Positions 8,173-19,267 of a DNA stretch of 64,000 nucleotides are shown here, in pieces. The position numbers and the translations under genes are program-made. The stretch's first letter is position 1; every line of letters starts with the position of its first letter. This stretch comes from Pedobacter gandavensis (GTDB lineage: Bacteria; Bacteroidota; Bacteroidia; Sphingobacteriales; Sphingobacteriaceae): contig NZ_WNXC01000001.1 in the NCBI RefSeq assembly GCF_014172405.1, positions 310,001-374,000 on the forward strand, in the 5' to 3' direction. The notes under the pieces were generated by a model. The model was not told where the DNA came from, searched no databases, and saw only the letters and a program-made list of their open reading frames with translations.

Positions 8173-9186
8173 CTATTTTAATAGCGCAGGATGGGCCATC
8201 AAATAGGCCAATGCTTCCCTCACTGCTTTCTCAGGGGATTTTGGATTAAAGCCCAACTCCTTTTGGGCTTTGCTGATGTCGAAATTCTGTTGTAAACCAG
8301 AAAACATGGCAATATCCTTCCTGGTCAATAGCGGCGGTTTAGCACTCATTTTTGCAGAAAGCTCCATTATTCCGGCAATAGCAAACAAGACAAATTTAGG
8401 AACTGCACCCGGGACTTTAATTTCTAAAGCCGGATAGGCGTTTTGGGCAAGTTTAGTGGTTGCCGTTATGGACATACATTCGGGATTGGCCAGGATATAA
8501 CGCTCCCCATTTCTTCCTTTTTCTGCCGCCAGCCAACATCCTTCAGCCACATCTTTTACATCAATCCAATTGAGGGTAATTTTCGTGTCTACCGGAATTT
8601 GCTTATTCAGGATTAACTTAAGTATGTTGTAGGATACATTAAGTGGCAAAAATGCTGCGCCTCCAATCATTGCAGATGGTAGGATGGAAACCAGTTCTAT
8701 ACCCAATTCTTTAGCCAGCTGAAAGGCTAGTTTTTCACCGTCATTTTTAGAATTGTAATACATGTCCCTTCGATCAGTGTTGTAGCCATAGCTTTCTTTG
8801 GTTGGTAGTTTTCTGTAGTCCAATGAAGCAATTGAACTGACATACACGATGCGTTTTACACCAGCTTCAGCAGCAGCCTCAATGGTAAGTTTTGTCCCCT
8901 CCATATTGACCTCATAAATTTCCTTTTTTGGATCTTTTGCCCAAAGCTTGAAAGAGGCAGCTACCGCATAAAAAGTTTCTACGCCTTGCAAGGCTTTAAC
9001 AAAAGAGGCCTTGTCGGTAATATCCGCCTGAACCACCTCGCAATCCAGTCCCGAAAAACAGGCTTTGTTGTTAATGTCGCGTACGGATGCCCGCACTGGA
9101 ATTCCTTGACTAATCAGAAACCTAACCAGATTATTTCCTAAATGTCCGTTTGCTCCGGAAACCATCGCCAATTTATTTTGTGTCAT
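8173..9186 (-). CDS. NAD(P)-dependent extended SDR (epimerase / dihydroflavonol-reductase-like)
   Basis: 337-aa Rossmann-fold oxidoreductase. Cofactor motif G-x-x-G-x-x-G is GANGHLG at residues 11-17. The catalytic pair is Y143-x-x-x-K147, with the upstream serine in VYVSSIAS. It resembles dihydroflavonol-4-reductase/3-beta-HSD-like enzymes. The substrate is unknown; aldehydes or ketones are likely. Co-oriented with the Crp/Fnr gene 39 nt downstream. Confidence 0.87.
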   Translation of the reverse strand: MTQNKLAMVSGANGHLGNNLVRFLISQGIPVRASVRDINNKACFSGLDCEVVQADITDKASFVKALQGVETFYAVAASFKLWAKDPKKEIYEVNMEGTKLTIEAAAEAGVKRIVYVSSIASLDYRKLPTKESYGYNTDRRDMYYNSKNDGEKLAFQLAKELGIELVSILPSAMIGGAAFLPLNVSYNILKLILNKQIPVDTKITLNWIDVKDVAEGCWLAAEKGRNGERYILANPECMSITATTKLAQNAYPALEIKVPGAVPKFVLFAIAGIMELSAKMSAKPPLLTRKDIAMFSGLQQNFDISKAQKELGFNPKSPEKAVREALAYLMAHPALLK

Positions 9187-9515
9187 CTTGTTTTATATTT
9201 ATTGTGGACACAAAGTTCCAATACGTGGTTCCAAAAGCACTTGACTTTTGTTAGTTAATGGTTTTAAATAAGCTTGGATTAAGCTTTATATGCGTTAATA
9301 TGGGATTCTAATTTTAGAGGTTTTATTACTGTGCTACCAGGAGGTTGCTAGGGCCATGACTGGCCAAATTGCCTTAACAACCAGGGCTCAAGTAAGTACT
9401 AATCAATTAGATTTGTACTCCTGATTTTAATGTTAATACAGAGAAAACGTGTCGTATCTTATTATTAAACAGTATCTTGTTGTTTGTCTTACACACACAA
9501 ATTAACCTCTTAATC
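9187..9515. other. Intergenic region between SDR and DUF6266 genes
   Basis: A 329-bp divergent spacer. I see only small symmetries (two AAGCTT boxes near 9270-9290 and GGCCA-N4-TGGCC near 9351) and no confident promoter, RNA or open frame. It must hold the start regions of both flanking genes. Confidence 0.5.
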
Positions 9516-10352
9516 ATGGCAATATGCAGCGTAGGCCCTTATGGGCACCCCTCAGGGAAGATAGGTAACGTAGTTTTCTATATGTTAAATGGGCAACCGG
9601 TATGCCGAATGAATGGTAAGCCGGGAAAACCAAGTATAAAACAATTGGGAAATCGCCAGGCAATGGCAGTGACCATGGATCTTGTGGCTCCTATGGCCGA
9701 TTTTATCAATGTCAGCTTTAAACAGGAAGCTGAAGGAACAGTTAAAAACCCGCACAACCTGGCCGTCTCTTATAATAAAAAAGAGGCTTTAATTGGGGAA
9801 TATCCTAATATTAAAGTGGACTATAGTAAAGTCATCCTGAGTCGTGGTGATCTGGAAATGGTAAGTGATTTGAAAATCAGCAAAGGGGAGGACGGGATCA
9901 ATTTAAGCTGGAATACTGATATTTCTGAAAACGGTTCCTACGATGACCTGCTGATGGTACTGGTTAACCATCCCACAAAAAAGAGAGCTAGTAGCTATTT
10001 AAATGCGGCTAAAAGAGCAGATGGCAGCTGTTTTATCCCAATTTCAGAGGAGTGGATGATGAGGGAGCAGATGGAAATCTATGTGAGCTTAAAGTCTTCA
10101 AATGAAAAGTCAATCTCTGATAGTGTGTATGCTGGAAACCTGAATGGCGTTCCGGAAAGCCAGGCAGACAAAGTAGAAAAAGCGAAATATACGGCCACTA
10201 AAGCACGTTTTGACCAGGTTTCTGCCGCTTACTATAGACAAAGAATGGATGATGAGGAAAATATTGTCGAACGGAAGGCTTTCCGGCATCTGGAAAGAGA
10301 GTTTCAGGTGTTAAAGGAAAAACTAAAACACCTGCCGGGAAAACCCTCCTGA
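9516..10352 (+). CDS. DUF6266 family protein (copy A)
   Basis: A 278-aa protein of unknown function, in a family I associate with Bacteroidota. The Gly-rich N-terminus (GPYGHPSGKIGNVVFYMLNG) and the segments AVSYNKKEALIGEYPN and ISDSVYAG match the second copy at 47517-48404. The middle (INLSWNTD...) looks like a beta-sandwich. The C-terminus is a charged helical tail. There is no signal peptide. I chose ATG 9516 over an upstream TTG (9477) because the family begins right before the Gly-rich segment. It stands alone, in contrast to copy B. Confidence 0.8.
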   Translation: MAICSVGPYGHPSGKIGNVVFYMLNGQPVCRMNGKPGKPSIKQLGNRQAMAVTMDLVAPMADFINVSFKQEAEGTVKNPHNLAVSYNKKEALIGEYPNIKVDYSKVILSRGDLEMVSDLKISKGEDGINLSWNTDISENGSYDDLLMVLVNHPTKKRASSYLNAAKRADGSCFIPISEEWMMREQMEIYVSLKSSNEKSISDSVYAGNLNGVPESQADKVEKAKYTATKARFDQVSAAYYRQRMDDEENIVERKAFRHLEREFQVLKEKLKHLPGKPS

Positions 10353-10556
10353 TCTATCTATAGGTTCAGAAAAAATTCTTCTTAAAAAGTTAGGATAAGG
10401 CTTGCCAACAGCAAGTTATTGGAAGTGTTTTGTCGAATTCTTTTGAAAAAAAAACATAAATAATAGATAAAGAGGGCTTTTTTCTTCTTATTTGGATGGC
10501 CGTATTGTTGTTTCTAGAATTTTAAAGCTAATTTTCGGAAATAACGACTACATCAA

Positions 10557-11588
10557 ATGACTAAATACCTATTGTTCTTCCTGCTTTCTACTTTTTCTTT
10601 TGCGGCAGTAGCCCAAGACCTCTCGATTCCTACAGTTGACAGTGTTAAAAAGTACCTGGATAGCAGCCTCGTTATTATTGAGAAAAACGCCTTAAACCGG
10701 CAAAAGGTTGATTGGAAGGAACTCAAGAAAACAGTTTATAAAAAAACGGCAGGAGCAAAGACCTATGAAGATATCCTTCCGGTGTACAGCTACATCTTTG
10801 AACAGATTGATGATCATCATGGCAGTTTAAAATTCAAACAAAAAAACTATGGATGGGCTGGAAATGACCAACCAAAGGTAAATAACACCATCAAAGCGGC
10901 GACTAAAAAATACAGTAGTGTCCGTGGGGAAAGAATTGGCGATGACATCGGGTATATTCTCATTCCTGGAAACAGTGATTTCAGAAACCAACACCTGGAT
11001 TCTATTAGTCGCAGTATTAAGCAAGCCATTGCAAAAATCCATGATCAGAAGATTAAGGGTTGGATCATTGATTTACGGGTCAATACCGGTGGTAATATGT
11101 ATCCCATGATTGCGGGTTTAACGGATTTCCTGGGAGAAGGAAAAGTTGGTGGATTTATGACTTCTGATCATCAGTCCGACGGTAATTGGATCATTAAAGA
11201 TGGGTTGTTTTATGTGGATTCTATCAATGTAACCGCAGTGAAATATGAAGGATATCCCATTAAAAAAGAAATTCCAATAGCCGTTTTAATTAGTGGTTAT
11301 ACCGCCAGTTCGGGAGAAATGACAGCAATAACCACCATTGGCAGGAAAAATTCAATTCTGATTGGAGAACATAGTGCCGGTTATACAACCTCCAATCTTG
11401 GTTTTAAATTAAATGGATATTCCGGACTCAATTTAGCGGTGGATTATGCCACTGATAGAAATGGGAAAATCTATCCTAAAAATATTATTCCTAACCTTTC
11501 GGTCAATGATGGCGATAATTTCGAGGAGTTAAAGAACGATGAAAAGGTTAAGAAAGCTGTTTCCTGGCTCAAAAAGACAGCCAAATAA
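10557..11588 (+). CDS. Secreted S41 family peptidase
   Basis: 343-aa protease with a signal peptide (cleavage likely after AVAQ at about residue 19). The S41 core shows GWIIDLRVNTGGNM and IAVLISGYTASSGEMTAI; S251 in TASSGE aligns with the nucleophile. No PDZ domain is evident, so it is closer to the compact IRBP/tail-specific peptidases of Bacteroidota. It is followed by a terminator, so it is monocistronic. The substrate is unknown. Confidence 0.87.
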   Translation: MTKYLLFFLLSTFSFAAVAQDLSIPTVDSVKKYLDSSLVIIEKNALNRQKVDWKELKKTVYKKTAGAKTYEDILPVYSYIFEQIDDHHGSLKFKQKNYGWAGNDQPKVNNTIKAATKKYSSVRGERIGDDIGYILIPGNSDFRNQHLDSISRSIKQAIAKIHDQKIKGWIIDLRVNTGGNMYPMIAGLTDFLGEGKVGGFMTSDHQSDGNWIIKDGLFYVDSINVTAVKYEGYPIKKEIPIAVLISGYTASSGEMTAITTIGRKNSILIGEHSAGYTTSNLGFKLNGYSGLNLAVDYATDRNGKIYPKNIIPNLSVNDGDNFEELKNDEKVKKAVSWLKKTAK

Positions 11589-11606
11589 GCGGCTTATTCA
11601 TCATGG

Positions 11607-11642
11607 AAAGAGCTCCTGCATCTTAATGCTGGGGCTTTTTTT
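11607..11642 (+). terminator. Rho-independent terminator after S41 peptidase
   Basis: A 10-bp stem (AAAGAGCTCC pairing with GGGGCTTTTT, including two G-U pairs) with a 14-nt loop, running into a T7 tract. Located 19 nt after the S41 stop codon. Confidence 0.8.
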
Positions 11643-11772
11643 CGGTCTTCTTTTATCCGAATATGGGAAGAAGCTTAACAAAAGGTTAATGTATCGGTAA
11701 AGCCGGGCGTCGTTTAACCGAGTACTTTCGCAGCTAAATGAATCCATGATTCCTTTTTAACCCATCATAGCA

Positions 11773-12783
11773 ATGAAAAGAAGAGATTTTGTGAAAAGCA
11801 CGGCTTTTACAGCATTAGGAGCCAGCTTCCTTGCACCTTTACAATCTATAGCAGCCGATGCTGAAACGCATTTCGAAGGGGAAGATCTTTCCCCGGTAAC
11901 CGCCATAAAAGATGATTATCCTTTGCATTTTGTAGCCATTGGAGATTGGGGGCGGACAGGTGCGGATCATCAGATTCAGGTGGCCAGGCAAATGGGTAAA
12001 TGGACTACGGAACATCCCAATGATTTTATCCTTTCTTTAGGTGATAATTTCTACCCGAAAGGAGTGGTCAGTGAAAATGACCCCTTGTGGCATTATTCAT
12101 TTGAGAACATCTATACCGACTTTTCATTGCAGGACGATTGGTATCCGATATTAGGTAATCACGATTACCAGAGTGATCCAGATGCGCAGGTTCGATACAG
12201 TAAAGTGAGCAGGAGGTGGAATATGCCTTCAAGATACTATTCCAAAGAACTGGACCTGGGAGGAAAGAATGGCGATAAAGTCTTGATGATTTTCATTGAC
12301 ACTTGTCCTTTGATACCAGAGTTTCACAACAATCCAAAATATGCACCTTGGGTAGACGATCAACAACCTGAAAAGCAATTGGCCTGGATAGCGGAAACCT
12401 TAAAAAATGCAGGGCCTCAGGTCAAATGGAAAATGGTGATCGGCCACCATCCAATCTATACGGTCGGGCCAAGGATCAAAAATTATGATACCCTGGCGGT
12501 GAGGAAAGTTCTTGAAGACATTTTCGAGCGTCATCAGGTGGATGTCTATTTGTCCGGGCACGACCATTCTTTACAACATTTAAAACCAACAGGTTTTACA
12601 CATCAATTCATTTCTGGTGCAGGCTCTGAAGTTACTCCCGTTTCTTCTGGGATAGCCTACAGCAAGTTTGAAGCCGCAGAACATGGGTTTATGTACTTTT
12701 CAATGGATAAGAACCGCCTCAATGCAAAAGTCATCCATCATTCTGGAAAAGTAATCTATGAAACAACACTACAGAAGTCTTAA
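11773..12783 (+). CDS. Purple-acid-phosphatase-like metallophosphoesterase (Tat signal)
   Basis: 336-aa exported phosphatase. It starts with a twin-arginine signal (KRRDFVK, then a hydrophobic stretch to about residue 29). Metal-ligand motifs appear in order: GDWG, LGDNFYPKGV, LGNHDY, IGHHPIY and SGHDHSLQ. GDNFY keeps the tyrosine that is a ferric-iron ligand in purple/tartrate-resistant acid phosphatases, so this is more specific than a generic calcineurin-like enzyme. Probably periplasmic phosphomonoester hydrolysis. Confidence 0.9.
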   Translation: MKRRDFVKSTAFTALGASFLAPLQSIAADAETHFEGEDLSPVTAIKDDYPLHFVAIGDWGRTGADHQIQVARQMGKWTTEHPNDFILSLGDNFYPKGVVSENDPLWHYSFENIYTDFSLQDDWYPILGNHDYQSDPDAQVRYSKVSRRWNMPSRYYSKELDLGGKNGDKVLMIFIDTCPLIPEFHNNPKYAPWVDDQQPEKQLAWIAETLKNAGPQVKWKMVIGHHPIYTVGPRIKNYDTLAVRKVLEDIFERHQVDVYLSGHDHSLQHLKPTGFTHQFISGAGSEVTPVSSGIAYSKFEAAEHGFMYFSMDKNRLNAKVIHHSGKVIYETTLQKS

Positions 12784-12892
12784 TTAGCCGCAGGGATAGG
12801 TCATGAAGATTTAAACAGAGATTTGGTAATGTCCGGAAATAGATGGAAATTACTTCAAAGATTCAATCTTTAATCCTAAAACACATTTGAAT

Positions 12893-13294
12893 ATGAAAAA
12901 AGTAACCGGCCTTGGTGGCGTATTTTTTAAATGCGATGATCCGAAAGCTATGAATGAATGGTATGCGAAAAATCTTGGATTACCGACCACTGATTACGGG
13001 GCAACATTTGAGTGGAGGCATGCAGATAATCCAGCGAAAAAGGGATCTTCAGCATGGTGTACTTTTCCCAAGGATACCGAATATTTTAAGCCCTCAACTA
13101 AGCCATTTATGATTAATTACCGTGTGGAAGATATCGAGGCGTTGGTAGCTGAACTAAAAAAAGATAACGTGACCATTATTGATGAAGTTGTGGATTCTGA
13201 ATACGGTAAATTTGTTCATATTCTCGATCCGGAAGGCAATGTCATAGAGCTTTGGGAAGCAGCTGATGAATTCGACTCAAACCTGGAAGGGTAA
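12893..13294 (+). CDS. VOC / glyoxalase family protein
   Basis: 133-aa vicinal-oxygen-chelate protein with paired beta-alpha-beta-beta-beta modules: GLGGVFFKCDDPKAMNEWYA at the N-terminus and FVHILDPEGNVIELWEA at the C-terminus. The C-terminal Glu (IELWE) is a usual metal ligand. I take ATG 12893 rather than a TTG two codons earlier. The function could be antibiotic or electrophile resistance, or a small dioxygenase; sequence does not decide. Confidence 0.85.
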   Translation: MKKVTGLGGVFFKCDDPKAMNEWYAKNLGLPTTDYGATFEWRHADNPAKKGSSAWCTFPKDTEYFKPSTKPFMINYRVEDIEALVAELKKDNVTIIDEVVDSEYGKFVHILDPEGNVIELWEAADEFDSNLEG

Positions 13295-13341
13295 TCCTGA
13301 AGGCCCGGTTTTCTCATTTCATCACTTGATTTAAACAATTA

Positions 13342-13386
13342 TTTGGAAGTTCTCGTATAATATATACATTTGCATAACTGATTATG
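13342..13386 (+). promoter_or_regulatory. Bacteroidota promoter and candidate operator for MarR-GNAT gene
   Basis: TTTG at 13342-13345, 19 nt, then TAcaTTTG at 13365-13372 matches the Bacteroidota sigma-ABfr consensus TTTG / TAnnTTTG. Directly after the -7 box, CATAA-CTGA-TTATG (13373-13386) is a perfect 5-bp inverted repeat over the expected start site. That is where a MarR dimer could repress its own gene (inference). Confidence 0.7.
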
Positions 13387-13401
13387 TAATTAGCTTTGTG
13401 T

Positions 13402-14367
13402 ATGGAGTTGTTTGAGAAAACCGGGAAAATGGCCTTGGGAAGCCGATTAAGATTGTTGACTGCAAAAGTTACTGAAGACGCGGCCAGGATTTATGAATTG
13501 TACAATGTAGAATTCTCGCCAAAGTGGTTCCCGGCATTTTTTGTACTCTCAGAAGAGGGAGAGAAGACCATTACCGAAATCGCCAATGAAATCGGACATT
13601 CACAGCCATCTGTGAGCAAAATCATTCAGGAAATGACCGCCGCCGGACTGGTTCAGGAAAATAAAGAATCCTCTGATAAACGAAGAAATGTGGTTGGATT
13701 AACCTCAAAAGGAATCGAGATCTCTGAACAAATCAAAGTGCAATGCCTGGATGTAGATGTGGCGATTGATCAGATCATTTCAGAAGCCAGACACAACCTT
13801 TGGGAAGCGCTCGCTGAATGGGAATTCTTACTGGAGCAAAAATCATTGTTCAGACGAGTTCAGGAGCAGAAAAAACTGCGGGAAAGTAAGGATGTGCAGA
13901 TCGTTCCTTATGAAGAAAAATACCAATCGGCCTTTAGAGCCCTTAATGAAGAATGGATTTCTACTTATTTTAAAATGGAAGCGGCGGATTATAAAGCCCT
14001 GGACAATCCCAAAGAATATATTCTCGACAAAGGAGGGAAGATATTTGTAGCCCTGTATAACGATGAGCCAGTAGGTGTTTGCTCCTTAATTAAAATGAAT
14101 GATCCGGAGTACGACTATGAGCTGGCAAAAATGGCAGTTTCTCCAAAAATACAGGGTAAAAGCATTGGCTGGTTACTTGGGCAAGCAGTCGTGAATGCAG
14201 CCAGAGATTTGGGCGCTTCCAGCATTTACCTGGAAAGTAATACCTCATTAAAGCCGGCAATCAATCTTTATCAGAAGTTAGGATTTAAAAAAGTAGTAGG
14301 CAGATCAACTCCATATGAACGCTGTAATATCCAGATGGAACTCCTTTTAAATTCAGCAGGTATTTAA
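13402..14367 (+). CDS. MarR-type regulator fused to GNAT acetyltransferase
   Basis: 321 aa with two domains. Residues ~1-145 form a MarR winged helix (ITEIANEIGHSQPSVSKIIQEM as recognition region, then SSDKRRNVVGLTSKG as the wing). Residues ~160-320 form a GNAT acetyltransferase with the acetyl-CoA motif region KMAVSPKIQGKSIGWLLGQA and the C-terminal NLYQKLGFKK. Such fusions are a known regulator class. The acetylated substrate may be the inducer. ATG 13402 was chosen over an upstream TTG. Its own promoter and inverted repeat lie just upstream. Confidence 0.88.
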   Translation: MELFEKTGKMALGSRLRLLTAKVTEDAARIYELYNVEFSPKWFPAFFVLSEEGEKTITEIANEIGHSQPSVSKIIQEMTAAGLVQENKESSDKRRNVVGLTSKGIEISEQIKVQCLDVDVAIDQIISEARHNLWEALAEWEFLLEQKSLFRRVQEQKKLRESKDVQIVPYEEKYQSAFRALNEEWISTYFKMEAADYKALDNPKEYILDKGGKIFVALYNDEPVGVCSLIKMNDPEYDYELAKMAVSPKIQGKSIGWLLGQAVVNAARDLGASSIYLESNTSLKPAINLYQKLGFKKVVGRSTPYERCNIQMELLLNSAGI

Positions 14368-14484
14368 TCCTTGACTGATAATATAATGAATACTGGGAAA
14401 GCGTTTCTTTAATATCAATACATCAAGATATCTTGACTAAAATTAAGTCTGAACTATCCAGAGGATAAGGATAGCTTTTTATCA

Positions 14485-14529
14485 TAAACTTTAGTTATTT
14501 TAATCCAGGACTAAAATAACTAAAGTTTA
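14485..14529. terminator. Perfect 18-bp AT-rich inverted repeat between convergent genes
   Basis: Arms TAAACTTTAGTTATTTTA and its exact complement around a 9-nt loop, between the 3' ends of the MarR-GNAT gene and katG (7 nt from the katG stop). Its position suits a bidirectional terminator. The stem has only two G/C pairs per arm, which is unusually AT-rich. Confidence 0.65.
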
Positions 14530-14535
14530 AGGTTG

Positions 14536-16866
<2,331 letters not shown>

Positions 16867-17093
16867 TTATAAAAATAGCAGATTAGTTGAAACTATCAAA
16901 TCAAATAATTAGATGTTAGCGAGTTAGTGCCTCTTGTGGTATTAAATAATAGAATTGGAAGGGATATTGTTTTAATTATGTTGAATTCCCTGAGGCCAGA
17001 TTTTCACTGTAGTGTAGGATGAGGTTGATATAGTTGAGGATCAGTGATTTTGAAATGAAACAGGAGAACTGTAAATTACCTAAAAAATTAGTT

Positions 17094-17490
17094 ATGAAAA
17101 AGGTAAATCTACTCTTTCTGGTATGCATAGTTGCCAATACGGCCTTTTCACAGTCGGGGATAGACAGCGCATTGTATAAAAAAAATTGACCAGATGTTTC
17201 GCGAAGACCAAAAATGGAGGGTAGCGTATCGTAATACAAAAGGGAAATCAGAGTATACTGAGGAGGTCATCAATAAAAACTGGACGACAACAGATAGCTT
17301 AAATATGGCCGAAGCAAAGCGAATCATCAATAAGCACGGCTATCCAGGATATGCGCTGGTAGGGGAAAGGGGGAGTGGACGATTCTGGGCAATCATTCAA
17401 CATTGTGATGATGATTTGGCGTTTCAGGAAAAAGTACTGAAGCTCATGAAGGTGGCTGTACAAAAAAAGGAAATCCGTTGGTCTGGCTAG
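17094..17490 (+). pseudogene. DUF6624-like secreted protein, frameshifted and C-terminally shortened
   Basis: ATG 17094 opens a signal peptide (MKKVNLLFLVCIVANTAFSQ) that stops after 31 codons, directly past an eight-A run at 17178-17185. With seven A the frame reads on as YKKIDQMFREDQKWR and joins the downstream frame (from 17194), which holds INKHGYPGYALVGERGSG and WAIIQHCDDDLAFQEKVL, features of DUF6624. The usual C-terminus (AYL-DR ... YGTQ) is missing; the frame ends at RWSG. Either a homopolymer sequencing error or a real lesion explains the shift; the lost C-terminus favours real decay. Confidence 0.75.
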
Positions 17491-17531
17491 CTTAGCTGAA
17501 TATTTAAAGTCGATGAACGATAGACTGTGAT

Positions 17532-18830
17532 TTACTTTTTAGTGTGGATGAGGACCACACCATTTTTAGCTCTTTCTCCATAAGCCATAATTGCCTTTCC
17601 TCCTTTAAGAACTTCTATAGAGGATATATTATCTGAGTTGATATTGTTTATGCCATAGAATATTTCTACGCCATCAACAAAGTATAAAGGCTTGGATGCT
17701 CGTTTGATTAAGGGAGCAGATGTAGAAAGCGTTGGTTCCCCTTGTATGACTACCGCAGGGAGCTCTTGAACTTGTTCAATGCTGACCATTGCGGGCAGTG
17801 GTGTTTCTGCAGGAATTACTTTTGCTGCAATGGCCTTCTTTTTACCTAATGCGGAAGTTTTCTTCTGTTTGGCTGCTGAGGCTGTTTTCTGGTTAGTCGT
17901 TGTAGATGTGACGGCTGCCTTCTGTTTTTTAGGGGACGCTGTATTTGGTTTATTTTGACTATAGGTCCTGGTTGGCTCTTGTATAACCACTTCAGCCTCT
18001 GAAAATGCCCACAGGAAAATAGCCAATGCAGGTAATACAATAAATACGGCCATTTTATGGAACCAACTGGACGCAGGCCTTGCTAACATTTTAATCCGCT
18101 GTTGTGGGTAATGATAAAAAGAGCTGGAAATCGCGAATATCCGTGTGCCGATGTAATGGTTAACCAATACCGCGCGGTAACTGGCTAAAGAATTTCCATG
18201 CTGCAAAACGGCCTCGTCGGCTAAAAATTCATGATTTTGTCTAATGGCCTTCAGGTACACCCAGGCAAGGGGATTGAACCATTGTAAGGTACAAAACAGT
18301 TGTGCGAGTAGTAAATCTGCCCAATGGTGCTGTTTAACATGCGCCAGTTCATGTCGCAGTATCATTTTCTTTTCTGTATCAGAAAGTTCTTCAGAAGTAT
18401 CGAAAAAGATGTAATTGAATACAGAAAAGGAAGATTTAAATTCAGGTGTACTTACGAGCTTACAATCCTTAATAGAACGAAAGTTGGATCTGCTGATAAC
18501 CTGTTTAATTTTAATCAAGCCCATTACCTGACGCGCCAGTAAAAAACAGGCAATGATGCCGTAGCCAATCAACGCATAATAGCCGAGAAAGTTTTCCTGG
18601 ATTGCCAAGGGTTGCGATATAGCGGTGGAGTCCTGGCTTGCAAGCACCTGGAGCCTCAGCTCGTAAGTGTAGGTATAAAATGGGAGAAATATCGAGCAGA
18701 TCAGTCCGACGATTAAAAAGTACCTATTGAAACGGAAAAAGGTCTGGTCCTTTAAAAAACACCAATAAACACCAAAAAATAAGACCACACAAAGTGTAGA
18801 TTTGAATAGATAAAGCGCCAGACCTTCCAT
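17532..18830 (-). CDS. M56 (BlaR1/MecR1-like) metallopeptidase with TonB-plug-like C-terminus
   Basis: 432-aa inner-membrane zinc peptidase. Transmembrane helices lie at about residues 4-26, 37-55, 84-104 and 260-278. The catalytic HELAH is at 160-164, with a downstream EFLADEA (201-207) third-ligand motif. After the last helix comes an Ala/Lys/Thr-rich linker (285-345) and then a TonB-receptor plug-like segment (382-432: YFVDGVEIFYG, ISSIEVLKGG, NGVVLIHTKK). There is no penicillin-binding sensor, unlike BlaR1. It starts 2 nt after the BlaI-like gene, so the two are co-translated. By family analogy it destroys that repressor on an envelope signal. Confidence 0.88.
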   Translation of the reverse strand: MEGLALYLFKSTLCVVLFFGVYWCFLKDQTFFRFNRYFLIVGLICSIFLPFYTYTYELRLQVLASQDSTAISQPLAIQENFLGYYALIGYGIIACFLLARQVMGLIKIKQVISRSNFRSIKDCKLVSTPEFKSSFSVFNYIFFDTSEELSDTEKKMILRHELAHVKQHHWADLLLAQLFCTLQWFNPLAWVYLKAIRQNHEFLADEAVLQHGNSLASYRAVLVNHYIGTRIFAISSSFYHYPQQRIKMLARPASSWFHKMAVFIVLPALAIFLWAFSEAEVVIQEPTRTYSQNKPNTASPKKQKAAVTSTTTNQKTASAAKQKKTSALGKKKAIAAKVIPAETPLPAMVSIEQVQELPAVVIQGEPTLSTSAPLIKRASKPLYFVDGVEIFYGINNINSDNISSIEVLKGGKAIMAYGERAKNGVVLIHTKK

Positions 18831-18832
18831 AA

Positions 18833-19231
18833 TTATTTATTGTTTTTTTCTTTATTTAATTCTTCTTTAGTATCCTTAATCAGCAAGTCTAACTCCTCAA
18901 TACTGTAGTTGTTTTCCCTTGCAAAAAAAGAAGCCATGGACGCAAATGAGTTGTTGAAGTAATTCTTGAGTAAACCAGATAATTGTGATTTAGAATAACC
19001 TTCTTTGCTGATCAAAGGCTTGTATATATTGGCTCTGCCTTGGCTAATGTGACTCACAAAACCTTTATTCTCCAGAATTGTCAATACCGTGGCTACTGTG
19101 GTTCGGGCGGGCTTCGCCTCCTCCAGTCGGTCTCTAATGTCTTGTACCGTACCTTGCTCCAGCTCCCACAGGGCCTGCATGATCTGTTCCTCAGCTTTTG
19201 TCAGCTGTGCATTTACCAATCCTTTCATCAT
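18833..19231 (-). CDS. BlaI/MecI/CopY-family repressor
   Basis: 132-aa winged-helix repressor. The N-terminal DNA-binding domain reads LTKAEEQIMQALWELEQGTVQDI, then RTTVATVLTILENKGFV. The C-terminal half is helical and serves dimerisation; in the family it holds the cleavage site for the M56 partner. It lies 36 nt after the TonB-receptor-like gene and 2 nt before the M56 gene. A palindrome at 19239-19260 sits right in front of its start codon and resembles two palindromes upstream of the GLPGLI gene, which points to autoregulation. Confidence 0.92.
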   Translation of the reverse strand: MMKGLVNAQLTKAEEQIMQALWELEQGTVQDIRDRLEEAKPARTTVATVLTILENKGFVSHISQGRANIYKPLISKEGYSKSQLSGLLKNYFNNSFASMASFFARENNYSIEELDLLIKDTKEELNKEKNNK

Positions 19232-19238
19232 TTAAATA

Positions 19239-19260
19239 TATGACTAATTTTATAGACCAC
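19239..19260. promoter_or_regulatory. Candidate BlaI operator, site 3 (in front of blaI)
   Basis: GACTA-N6-TAGAC within a 22-bp window that matches 16 of 22 positions of site 2 upstream of the GLPGLI gene. It lies 7 nt ahead of the blaI start, in the short gap behind the TonB-receptor-like gene. Confidence 0.65.
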
Positions 19261-19267
19261 AAACTAA

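Noticed and set aside
17194..17490. A stand-alone 98-aa gene
   Set aside because: Its start lies inside the family domain; the true start with signal peptide is at 17094, separated by a frameshift. Annotated as a pseudogene instead.
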